DNA of 7,656 nucleotides from JARDZI01 sp041639705 (GCA_041639705.1 JBEQBT010000162.1:1-7656); one strand, 5' to 3'. Shown: positions 1-6,193, numbered from the stretch's first letter. Numbers and translations are program-made. The notes: generated from the sequence alone by a model not told the origin.

Positions 1-1
1 T

Positions 2-2191
2 AACAATCCGCAGCTCCTTATGGGCTACCTTTTTGGAGTAAAAAGGGGTGCATATACAGGGGCATTGGAGGATAGGGAAGGAATAATTGAAAGGGCACGA
101 GATGGAATTTTGTTCCTTGATGAGGTTCACAGACTTCCTCCTGAAGGACAGGAGATGCTCTTTACAATTATTGATGAGGAAAGATACACGCCACTTGGAG
201 GTACAAAGGAAATCCATATAGATGTAATGATAATATCTGCTACTACTGAAAATATTAACTCTGCATTACTTAAGACCTTTTCAAGAAGAATACCGGTAAC
301 AATATCCCTCCCACCACTTAGGGAAAGAACTGATGAGGAAAGGCTCGCACTTATAGGAGATTTTTTCAAGGAAGAGTCAAAAAGAATAGGAAAGAAGATA
401 GAAATAGATAATGAGGCCATAACTGCTCTCTTAAATTTTGAATGTCCGAACAACATTGGCGAACTGAAAAGCGACATACAGATAGCCTGTGCAAAGGCGT
501 TCTTAAGGAGTATGTTCACAGACCTAACTGTAAAAATCAATCTTGAGGATTTTAGTGAAAAGGTAAGGGCAGGGCTTTTAAAGGCTAAAAAGGTTTCTCC
601 AAGTAATTTTAAAGTTGAGGCAAAGGCAAATGGAGAGTATGGGGCTGAGGAGGTAGGCGACAAGTACAGTCTCTCTGCCAATATATATGAATTTATGGAG
701 GAAAGAAGCCAGTATCTTAAATCCAAGGGTATTGGACAGGATGAAATAAAGTTGAAGGTTTCCAATGAGGTAGAAAATTTTATTGACAGCTATCTTGCCA
801 GTATAGAGGGTAAACGGGGAGAGGATGATATAAAGCACATAGTCAGTTCTGAGCTGTATGACTTTTTAAATAACTTTATGTACCTAGCAGAATACAGGCT
901 TAAAAGGAAGATATCAAGGAATACATTTTTAGGACTCCTTGTGCACATAGATGCATTTCTTGGAAGGGCAAGGGAAAGAAGACTAATTGAAAATCCAAAG
1001 CTTGATGAAATAAGAAAGCAGTATTCTGAGGAATTCAAGCTTGCTATGCTTCTTGCTGAAAAACTGGAACAAAGGTATGGGGTTAGTGTACCACTTGATG
1101 AGATAGGCTTTATAACAATGTTTTTTGCTGCAGATGTTGAGGAGAATAGAGGCAGAACAGCTGTAATAGTTGTAATGCATGGAAACAGTACTGCTAGCTC
1201 CATGGCTGAGGTCGTAAATCAGCTTTTAAATACAAACCATACAATAGCATTTGACATGCCCTTGTCAATGAAGCCTGAAACTGCACTTGAAAATTTAAAA
1301 AGGCTTGTAAAGGAGTATGATGAGGGAATGGGAGCGCTGCTCCTTGTGGACATGGGTTCTCTTAAGTACTTCGATAAGCTTATAAAAAATGAAACGGGTA
1401 TTGAGGTTAAGGCAGTAGACAGGGTGACTACTGTAATGGTGCTTGAGGCAACCAGAAAGGCTCTTATGAATCAGAACCTTGAGGACATTATAAAATCCTT
1501 GGATCTTGACAGTAGGTATCTTGGAAATAATGTTGAAGGCAATATAAGGTCTAAAAAGGACGTTATAATAACAGCCTGTTCCACAGGAGAGGGTACTGCA
1601 CAAAAGCTTAAGGAATTAATATATACAAGGTACAGCAAGGAACAATATGAGGTTATAAACTTGAGCATAAAGGATAGGGAGGAATTTAGAAGGGCTGTAG
1701 AGGATATAAAAAAGGAAACCAATATTACAGCTATAATTAGTTCTTTCGATATTAAAATTCAGGGAATTGATTACATTCCCATGGATAAATTCTTTAAGGA
1801 ATTTATGGGTGAAGACTTTGAGGAAAATATAAAGGATGAAGGCCTTATAAAAAATATTAAGGTAGTATACAGGGAATATCTCGAACTTAAGGATTCGGAG
1901 TTTATAGTAAATACATTTATGGAGCTCATTTATACCATGAAATATACCTTTGATATACATCTTGACAGTGAAAAGCTTAACGGGCTTTTAATGCATTTTG
2001 GATGTCTGCTTCAAAGGCTTATAAATAAGGAAGAAACAGATAAGTGTAAAAACAAGGAAATAATATTATCCCGTTATAGTGACTTGTATAATTACCTTGA
2101 AAAAGGTGTTAAATGCATTGAGAAAGGTTATGATATAGAGCTTTCAGAGGATGATATAGCCAATATGGTTGAAATACTTATTAATTTATAG
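2..2191 (+). CDS. LevR-type sigma-54-dependent transcriptional activator with PRD and PTS EIIA/EIIB-like domains (5' truncated)
   Basis: The frame is open from the first complete codon (base 2), and the Walker A part of the AAA+ domain is missing, so the gene starts left of the window. The ATG at 20 is internal. Seen in order: the sigma-54 contact loop GAYTGA (47-64); Walker B LFLDE (110-124); the SLPPLRER stretch (about 305-328); and the end of the AAA+ domain, CPNNIGELKSDI (about 443-478). Next comes PRD1 with a conserved-type His in LLVHIDAF (His at 944). An EIIA(Man)-like domain has MHGNS (candidate phospho-His at 1178), an EIIB(Gat)-like domain has TACSTGEG (candidate phospho-Cys at 1577), and a C-terminal PRD2 has LLMHF (His at 1994). 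This is the LevR domain order. Family knowledge: such proteins drive sigma-54 RNA polymerase at sugar PTS operons and are tuned by HPr/EII phosphorylation. There is no helix-turn-helix in the visible part; in LevR it lies at the missing N terminus. The gene sits 13 bases before the kinase gene and is probably co-transcribed with it. The target operon and sugar are not visible. Confidence 0.92.
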   Translation, partial: NNPQLLMGYLFGVKRGAYTGALEDREGIIERARDGILFLDEVHRLPPEGQEMLFTIIDEERYTPLGGTKEIHIDVMIISATTENINSALLKTFSRRIPVTISLPPLRERTDEERLALIGDFFKEESKRIGKKIEIDNEAITALLNFECPNNIGELKSDIQIACAKAFLRSMFTDLTVKINLEDFSEKVRAGLLKAKKVSPSNFKVEAKANGEYGAEEVGDKYSLSANIYEFMEERSQYLKSKGIGQDEIKLKVSNEVENFIDSYLASIEGKRGEDDIKHIVSSELYDFLNNFMYLAEYRLKRKISRNTFLGLLVHIDAFLGRARERRLIENPKLDEIRKQYSEEFKLAMLLAEKLEQRYGVSVPLDEIGFITMFFAADVEENRGRTAVIVVMHGNSTASSMAEVVNQLLNTNHTIAFDMPLSMKPETALENLKRLVKEYDEGMGALLLVDMGSLKYFDKLIKNETGIEVKAVDRVTTVMVLEATRKALMNQNLEDIIKSLDLDSRYLGNNVEGNIRSKKDVIITACSTGEGTAQKLKELIYTRYSKEQYEVINLSIKDREEFRRAVEDIKKETNITAIISSFDIKIQGIDYIPMDKFFKEFMGEDFEENIKDEGLIKNIKVVYREYLELKDSEFIVNTFMELIYTMKYTFDIHLDSEKLNGLLMHFGCLLQRLINKEETDKCKNKEIILSRYSDLYNYLEKGVKCIEKGYDIELSEDDIANMVEILINL

Positions 2192-2204
2192 GCTGGTGGT
2201 TTTG

Positions 2205-3122
2205 TTGAAGTATATTATTGGTATTGACGGTGGTGGAACAAAGACAGAGGCAGTAGCCTACAGTCTTGAGGGTGCTGAGCTTGGGCGAGGATATTCTGGC
2301 TTTGGGAACATGCTTTTAGGAGAGGAAATAGCCCTTATGAACATATCTCAAGCTGTTAAGGAATGTATTACCAATGTAGAAAAATATTCACCCTCAGGTG
2401 AGTGTATCATGCTTTATCCAGGAATTGCAGGTATTGACAGCGGGAATAACAGGAAAAGGCTTGAAGAAATACTTCATAACCAATTTAATGTAAGAGTAAG
2501 GGCTATAAATGATGCTGAAATTGCACTTGCGGCAGTGCTTAAAGGGCAGGATGGAATGCTCACTATTTCAGGAACAGGATCCATAAGCTATGGTATAAAT
2601 AATGGAATTGTAGCTCGGGCTGGTGGCTGGGGACATTTACTTGGAGATGAGGGAAGCGGATATTATATAGCAATGCAAGTATTTAAAAATATGACAAGAG
2701 AACATGACATGGGACTTAATATTGGAAGGCTTTCAAATGCATTTATGGAAAGGCTGAATATTACTAATGTGGAAGAAATCAAAAAAATTATATATTCTTC
2801 TCAAAAGGGTGATATTGCAGCTTTTGCACCCCTTGTAGTAAGAGAGGCAGAAGATGAAGATGATTTTGCAATCCAAATACTTAAACAGGCCGGATTGGAT
2901 TTATCAGATATAACACTTAGAGTATGTAGAAAGCTTAATATAAATGAAAGTGTGGGAGTTGGAATAAAGGGGAGCATACTGACTCAGGTTAAGCTTGTAA
3001 GGGAAGAGTTTGAAAAACAACTCAGCTCTAAAATTAAAGATCTGAAGATAATAGAGGATGAAGTATCACCTGCAAAGGGAGGGTACTATCTTGGGATAAA
3101 GGAGCTTGGGGACGGTTTATAA
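2205..3122 (+). CDS. murK: BadF/BadG/BcrA-type amino-sugar kinase, probable MurNAc/GlcNAc kinase (MurK-like)
   Basis: An ASKHA-fold sugar kinase of about 305 residues. Visible motifs: phosphate-1 loop GIDGGGTKT (residues 6-14), INDAE with the likely catalytic Asp (101-105), phosphate-2 loop SGTGS (122-126), GGWGHLLGDEGS (140-151), and a C-terminal GVGIKGSI adenosine-side loop. This pattern is that of the N-acetylglucosamine kinase branch of the BadF/BadG family. Family knowledge: a Clostridium acetobutylicum member, MurK, phosphorylates the 6-OH of both MurNAc and GlcNAc. Next to anmK, mupG and murQ, the same role is the natural inference, but a GlcNAc-only kinase cannot be excluded. The start chosen is TTG at 2205, with GGTGG (2195-2199) five bases upstream, which puts the phosphate-1 loop at the usual distance from the N terminus. 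TTG 2169, GTG 2196 and TTG 2202 are in-frame alternatives. The 13-base gap to the regulator gene suggests translational coupling; no separate promoter is evident. Confidence 0.82.
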   Translation: MKYIIGIDGGGTKTEAVAYSLEGAELGRGYSGFGNMLLGEEIALMNISQAVKECITNVEKYSPSGECIMLYPGIAGIDSGNNRKRLEEILHNQFNVRVRAINDAEIALAAVLKGQDGMLTISGTGSISYGINNGIVARAGGWGHLLGDEGSGYYIAMQVFKNMTREHDMGLNIGRLSNAFMERLNITNVEEIKKIIYSSQKGDIAAFAPLVVREAEDEDDFAIQILKQAGLDLSDITLRVCRKLNINESVGVGIKGSILTQVKLVREEFEKQLSSKIKDLKIIEDEVSPAKGGYYLGIKELGDGL

Positions 3123-3170
3123 AGCAAAAACATTGTTAATTTATCGCCCTTTTTTGGAGCCTCTTTTGCA

Positions 3171-3257
3171 GGGGCAAACAGTGTTCGCCCGCCACTCGGC
3201 ATTTTAACAAGAAGAAAACCCTAAATGGAAGTGTCAACGGTTGAAGACTGTTGCCCC
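3171..3257. repeat. Inverted-repeat element bounded by GGGGCAAACAGT and ACTGTTGCCCC
   Basis: The left end GGGGCAAACAGT (3171-3182) is the reverse complement of ACTGTTGCCCC (3247-3257) apart from one extra A. The left end also pairs locally, with one mismatch, with TGTTCGCCC (3182-3190). The interior contains TCAACGGTTGA (about 3234-3244), a small palindrome. The composition is visibly richer in G and C than the flanks. The core resembles the palindrome at 6137-6157 upstream of murQ, so the two probably belong to one dispersed family. Whether it is mobile, structural or regulatory cannot be told from the window. Confidence 0.6.
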
Positions 3258-3295
3258 TACGCTTTGAAGTCATCATCTTAAACATTTATTTAAAA

Positions 3296-3301
3296 TATAA
3301 T
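3296..3301 (+). promoter_or_regulatory. Possible sigma-A -10 box for anmK
   Basis: A perfect TATAAT lies 29 bases before the anmK ATG, which would give a leader of roughly 23 bases carrying AAGGGG (3316-3321). No good -35 box lies at 16-18 bases (TCATCT at a 17-base spacing); TTGAAG at 3264-3269 is too far. The call rests on the hexamer and its position only, in AT-rich DNA. Confidence 0.35.
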
Positions 3302-3330
3302 CCCAAAAATAAATTAAGGGGAAATGAAAA

Positions 3331-4506
3331 ATGGAGAAATATGCAGTTGGACTGATGTCAGGTACTTCACTGGATGGAATAGATGCTGCACTTGTAAAAA
3401 TAAAAGATTCAGGAGAAAAGACAAGGGTTGAAATCATTGAATTTATTAATGAGAAGCTTCCGGAGGATATTAAAAATGAAATAAGAAACTGTTGCGGGGT
3501 AGATAAGTCAAATGTGGAGCTTGTTTGCAGCCTTAATTTCAAGTTGGGTTATCTTTTCGCTGATGCAGCTAAGAAAGTATGCAGTAGGGCCGACTTTCAG
3601 CTTAACAGGCTGGATTTCATAGGCTCCCATGGGCAAACAGTATTTCATATACCAAGGGAATATGGAAACCTTGCTAAATCAACTCTCCAAATAGGAGAAC
3701 CATCGGTCATTGCATATGAAACAGGGGTTACGGTGGTGTCAAACTTTAGAACTATGGATATGGCAGCAGGTGGAGAGGGTGCACCCCTTGTCCCTTATAC
3801 AGAATATCTGCTTTATAGGGGAGAAAAAAGCAGAGCACTTCAGAATGTTGGAGGTATTGGCAATGTAACAGTGCTTCCTGTAAATTGTGGCCTTGATGAT
3901 ATGCATGCATTTGATACAGGGCCTGGCAATATGATTATTGACGAAGTAGTAAAAAGGCTAAAGGGTGTGTCATATGACAAAGGCGGTGCTTTTGCAGCAG
4001 AAGGAGAGGTTAATGAAGAACTATTAAGTGAACTTATGGATACTCCATATATCAGGGAAGCTCCACCTAAAACCACAGGTAGGGAGCTTTTCGGAAGCCA
4101 GTTTGTGGACAAGATGCTGGAAAAATGGGGAGGCTTAAGGGATATGGATATTATAGCTACTGTTACAGCCTTTACTGCCCATTCTATTGCAGAAAACTAT
4201 AAAAACTTTGTATTCCCAAGGTATGATATAGATGAAGTTATTCTTGGAGGAGGAGGAAGCTACAACAAAACACTGGTTGGGATGCTAAAAGATCTTCTTC
4301 CAAAGTGCAGTGTGCTTATTCAGGAGGAAATCGGATATTCCTCAGATGCTAAGGAAGCTATTGCCTTTGCAGTTCTTGCAAATGAAACACTAAGTGGAAA
4401 TGCTGGAAATGTGATTGGGGCTACGGGCGCCTCCGGTAGAGTAGTACTTGGAAACATAACACCAGGACAAAATATTTCATTTGAATATACTCAAAAATCC
4501 ACTTAA
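3331..4506 (+). CDS. anmK: Anhydro-N-acetylmuramic acid kinase
   Basis: AnmK cleaves the 1,6-anhydro ring of anhydro-MurNAc and phosphorylates it with ATP, giving MurNAc-6P in the cytoplasm. The protein is 391 residues, close to the usual family length of about 370-390. Motifs seen: GLMSGTSLDGID (7-18), GSHGQTVFHIP (98-108), QIGEPSVIA (120-128), NFRTMDMAAGGEGAPLVP (138-155), NVGGIGN (172-178), FDTGPGNMIID (194-204), GRELFG (250-255), TAFTAHSIA (279-287) and LGGGGSYN (305-312). The Asp of DTGPGN (Asp195) matches the catalytic Asp of characterised AnmK proteins. The ATG has AAGGGG nine bases upstream. MurNAc-6P made here is the substrate of MurQ encoded at 6227. The stop codon lies inside a perfect hairpin (4497-4517). 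The sequence looks intact and typical. Confidence 0.97.
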   Translation: MEKYAVGLMSGTSLDGIDAALVKIKDSGEKTRVEIIEFINEKLPEDIKNEIRNCCGVDKSNVELVCSLNFKLGYLFADAAKKVCSRADFQLNRLDFIGSHGQTVFHIPREYGNLAKSTLQIGEPSVIAYETGVTVVSNFRTMDMAAGGEGAPLVPYTEYLLYRGEKSRALQNVGGIGNVTVLPVNCGLDDMHAFDTGPGNMIIDEVVKRLKGVSYDKGGAFAAEGEVNEELLSELMDTPYIREAPPKTTGRELFGSQFVDKMLEKWGGLRDMDIIATVTAFTAHSIAENYKNFVFPRYDIDEVILGGGGSYNKTLVGMLKDLLPKCSVLIQEEIGYSSDAKEAIAFAVLANETLSGNAGNVIGATGASGRVVLGNITPGQNISFEYTQKST

Positions 4507-4517
4507 TTTAAGTGGAT
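4497..4517 (+). other. Perfect hairpin spanning the anmK stop codon
   Basis: ATCCACTTAA (4497-4506) and TTAAGTGGAT (4508-4517) are perfect reverse complements around a single T. As RNA this would realistically be an 8-bp stem with a 5-base loop. The TAA stop (4504-4506) lies within it. No T-run follows, so it is not a standard intrinsic terminator. It could protect the 3' end of the mRNA, act as a weak terminator, or simply be the edge of the adjacent repeat region. Confidence 0.5.
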
Positions 4518-4549
4518 GTCATTGCTATGAAAGTCACTGCAAGTGTCAA

Positions 4550-4620
4550 TGTCATCCTGAACGCAGTGAAGGATCTTATATGCACCATAGGGAAGATCCT
4601 TAGCTACGCTCAGGATGACA
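4550..4620. repeat. Hairpin 1 of the anmK-mupG spacer element
   Basis: Two 28-base arms (4550-4577 and 4593-4620) match as an inverted repeat at 24 of 28 positions around a 15-base loop. The left arm contains GTCATCCTGAACGCAGTGAA and the right arm ends CTCAGGATGACA. The differences are clustered in the middle of the arms, as expected for a repeat copy that has drifted. Confidence 0.75.
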
Positions 4621-4660
4621 TATCCTGACTTTCATTTATCGTGGTGCGGGCGCACGTGGG

Positions 4661-4729
4661 TATTCTGAACGCAGTGAAGAATCTTTGACCAAGATGATTA
4701 CAAGATCCTTCACTTCATTCAGGATGACA
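4661..4729. repeat. Hairpin 2 of the anmK-mupG spacer element
   Basis: The arm 4661-4685 (TATTCTGAACGCAGTGAAGA...) pairs imperfectly with 4702-4729 (AAGATCCTTCACTTCATTCA...). The left arm is a diverged direct copy of the left arm of hairpin 1, and TCTGAACGCAGTGAAG/CCTGAACGCAGTGAAG differ at one base. The element therefore looks like a tandem duplication of one hairpin unit. Confidence 0.7.
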
Positions 4730-4766
4730 GTGTGAAGTCTTTCATAGTGATGATAGATAATAGTTC

Positions 4767-4772
4767 TATAAT
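4767..4772 (+). promoter_or_regulatory. Possible sigma-A -10 box for mupG
   Basis: A perfect TATAAT lies 32 bases before the mupG ATG and 13 bases after the right end of the repeat element. At normal spacing the -35 region falls inside the element's right end and shows no good match. TTCATA (4741-4746) resembles TTGACA at four of six positions, but at a 20-base spacing. Confidence 0.35.
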
Positions 4773-4790
4773 AATTAGTACAAAATGTAT

Positions 4791-4796
4791 AGGAGG
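4791..4796 (+). promoter_or_regulatory. Ribosome binding site deciding the mupG start
   Basis: AGGAGG stands 8 bases before the ATG at 4805. A second ATG at 4801, out of frame, is only 4 bases from the site and opens an 11-codon reading frame that ends at 4836. The 4805 start gives both the full family N terminus (MRGLGISIYP) and the better spacing. Confidence 0.75.
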
Positions 4797-4804
4797 CAAC
4801 ATGT

Positions 4805-5890
4805 ATGAGAGGTTTAGGAATTTCAATATATCCTGAGAAAGCAAGCTTTGAGGAGAATTTATCTTATTTAAAGTTAGCACATAAGTATGGATTTACAAGG
4901 GTATTTACATGCCTTTTATCAGTAGCAGGTGATAAGGAAAAGATAGTAAAGGAATTTAAGGAAATTATAGGAGAAGCAAACAAGCTTGGAATGGAGGTTA
5001 TAGCTGACGTTAGTCCAAGGGTATTTGGAGAGCTTGGAATCAGCTACAATGACCTAACCTTCTTTGCAGAGCTCAAAGCCTATGGAATAAGACTTGATAT
5101 GGGATTCAGCGGACTTGAAGAATCCTTAATGACATATAATCCCTTTAATCTGAAAATAGAAATAAACATGAGCAGTGGAACAAAATATATTGAAAACATA
5201 ATGAGCTATAAGCCAAACCTTGACAACTTACTTGCAAGTCACAACTTCTATCCCCATAGATATTCTGGTTTAAGCTATGACCACTTTATAAAGTGCAGCA
5301 AGCAGTTCAAGGAACTTGGAATAAGAACTGCAGCATTTATCTCCTCGAATGCAGCCAGCTTTGGACCATGGCCTGTAAATGAGGGTCTCTGCACACTTGA
5401 AATACACAGAGAGATGCCTATAACAGCACAGGCAAAGCACCTTTGGGCAACTGACCTAATAGAGGACATTATTATTGCCAACTGCTTTGCCTCAGAGGTG
5501 GAACTTAAAGCTCTCGGTGAATTAAATAGAGATATTCTAAGTTTTGAGGTTGAGCTTGTAGATAATATTCTCGAGGTTGAGAGAAAGATAGTTCTTGAAG
5601 AGCTTCACTTTAACAGGGGGGACATGTCTGAGTATTTAATAAGATCAACCCAGAGTAGAGTAAAGTACAAGGGACATGAGTTTATTCCATTTAACACACC
5701 AGATATAAAAAGAGGGGATATACTAATAGACACTTCCCTATATGGACATTATGCAGGAGAATTGCAGCTAGCACTTAAGGATATGAAAAACTCAGGGAAA
5801 ACAAATGTAGTTGGAAGAATCAAAGATGAGGAGCATTTCCTTTTAGATTATGTAGAGTCCTGGCAGAAGTTTGGTCTTGTGCAAAAATGA
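4805..5890 (+). CDS. mupG: 6-phospho-N-acetylmuramidase, DUF871/GH170 family
   Basis: A 361-residue cytoplasmic protein with the full length of the DUF871 family. The Staphylococcus aureus member, MupG, hydrolyses MurNAc-6P-GlcNAc to MurNAc-6P and GlcNAc and founded glycoside hydrolase family GH170. The N-terminal part (about residues 1-240) should form a TIM barrel. Visible conserved stretches are GISIYPE (5-11), ADVSPRVF (67-74), RLDMGFSG (96-103), NMSSGT (121-126), SHNFYPHRYSGLS (145-157) and GPWPVNEGLCTLEIHR (187-202). The C-terminal part (about 250-355) is predicted to be a small beta-barrel, with RSTQSR and the GDILIDTSLYGHYAGELQ region (residues about 304-321). No signal peptide or membrane segment is seen. 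Its products feed MurQ and the BadF-type kinase encoded nearby. Family members usually act on a disaccharide phosphate delivered by a MurP-type PTS, which is not in the window. I did not assign individual catalytic residues. Confidence 0.93.
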   Translation: MRGLGISIYPEKASFEENLSYLKLAHKYGFTRVFTCLLSVAGDKEKIVKEFKEIIGEANKLGMEVIADVSPRVFGELGISYNDLTFFAELKAYGIRLDMGFSGLEESLMTYNPFNLKIEINMSSGTKYIENIMSYKPNLDNLLASHNFYPHRYSGLSYDHFIKCSKQFKELGIRTAAFISSNAASFGPWPVNEGLCTLEIHREMPITAQAKHLWATDLIEDIIIANCFASEVELKALGELNRDILSFEVELVDNILEVERKIVLEELHFNRGDMSEYLIRSTQSRVKYKGHEFIPFNTPDIKRGDILIDTSLYGHYAGELQLALKDMKNSGKTNVVGRIKDEEHFLLDYVESWQKFGLVQK

Positions 5891-5905
5891 TAGTGTGTAG
5901 ATTAG

Positions 5906-5958
5906 TAATGTGGTAAATGTAATAGAAATTCAAAATTGTAGTGGTCGTGACCACATTA
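5906..5958. repeat. Inverted repeat A upstream of murQ
   Basis: TAATGTGGT (5906-5914) and ACCACATTA (5950-5958) are perfect 9-base inverted arms. A second, tighter palindrome, GTGGTC-GT-GACCAC (5941-5954), overlaps the right arm, so two alternative pairings are possible. The tight palindrome is preceded by AAATTGTAG, the same sequence that opens repeat C. Confidence 0.55.
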
Positions 5959-6031
5959 ACATTGCATTGGCCACACAGTTAATTCCTGCATCAATTATAG
6001 AAATTCTGGGGTAGTAAACATCACAAGCTCC

Positions 6032-6091
6032 AGTGGGAGCATGCTTATCACCATGTATTTAATCTACAGTGGTGAATAGTTTGCTCCCACT
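6032..6091. repeat. Inverted repeat B upstream of murQ
   Basis: Two 22-base arms (6032-6053 and 6070-6091) pair perfectly over 10 outer bases (AGTGGGAGCA with TGCTCCCACT) and 5 inner bases (CACCA with TGGTG). A mostly mismatched middle separates these, and the loop is 16 bases. It is not followed by a T-run, so it is not a typical terminator. Confidence 0.65.
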
Positions 6092-6120
6092 ATTACATAC
6101 TAGCATCTATAGATAACTTA

Positions 6121-6165
6121 AATTGTAGGTACACTAGGGGAGAACACTGTTCTCCCCCTACAATT
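6121..6165. repeat. Inverted repeat C upstream of murQ, with an 8-base insertion in one arm
   Basis: GGGGAGAACA (6137-6146) and TGTTCTCCCC (6148-6157) are perfect arms around one base. The right arm continues CTACAATT to 6165. The left arm has the matching AATTGTAG at 6121-6128, but separated from the inner arm by GTACACTA (6129-6136). Removing these 8 bases gives a perfect 18-base inverted repeat. The core resembles the repeat before anmK (3171-3190). Confidence 0.7.
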
Positions 6166-6187
6166 ACAAGGCGTTTAAATTCAACAA

Positions 6188-6193
6188 TATAAA
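6188..6193 (+). promoter_or_regulatory. Possible sigma-A -10 box for murQ
   Basis: TATAAA lies 33 bases before the murQ ATG, close to the position of the candidate -10 boxes of anmK and mupG. The best upstream hexamer, TTACAA (6164-6169) at an 18-base spacing, matches TTGACA at only three positions. Confidence 0.3.

Larger units (their letters stand above)
3123..3330. other. Non-coding spacer between the kinase gene and anmK
   Basis: This 208-base gap holds no convincing ORF. It contains a GC-richer inverted repeat (3171-3257), a TATAAT hexamer (3296-3301) and the anmK ribosome binding site AAGGGG (3316-3321). A T6 run at 3130-3135 region's right side (about 3149-3155) follows CGCCC without a clear stem before it, so it is not called as a terminator. 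Confidence 0.7.
4519..4753. repeat. MITE-like palindromic element with terminal inverted repeats and two tandem hairpins
   Basis: This element fills nearly all of the anmK-mupG spacer. Its ends are inverted repeats of 15 bases with two mismatches: TCATTGCTATGAAAG (4519-4533) against CTTTCATAGTGATGA (4739-4753). An inner copy, TGACTTTCAT (4626-4635), is the perfect reverse complement of 4527-4536, so the left half is itself a closed inverted repeat. Inside are two long hairpins (4550-4620 and 4661-4729) built from the same GTCATCCTGAA...GAAGGATCTT motif. A short GC-rich joint (about 4641-4660) includes GTGC-GGGC-GCAC. There is no ORF and no evident target-site duplication. Similar GTCATCCTGA...GAAGGATC repeats recur between genes in many bacterial genomes (from memory, not checked). 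Confidence 0.7.

Noticed and set aside
127..1960. Several long minus-strand reading frames opposite the regulator gene
   Set aside because: They overlap a strongly recognisable protein gene, lack ribosome binding sites and show no family resemblance; they are antisense shadows.
3231..3246. Possible CcpA cre site (TCAACGGTTGA palindrome) upstream of anmK
   Set aside because: It differs from the cre consensus at about three conserved positions and lies inside a repeat element, so it was not called.
3840..4112. Minus-strand reading frame of 90 codons inside anmK
   Set aside because: It is fully opposite conserved AnmK motifs and has low-complexity Ser/Pro composition; it is a shadow.
4801..4836. 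An 11-codon upstream ORF starting at ATG 4801 and overlapping mupG
   Set aside because: It shares the mupG ribosome binding site with poor spacing and encodes nothing recognisable; more likely a chance ATG.
4519..6165. CRISPR array or tRNA gene in the repeat-rich spacers
   Set aside because: The repeats are few, imperfect, inverted rather than regularly spaced direct repeats, and no cloverleaf or TTC-loop sequence was found.
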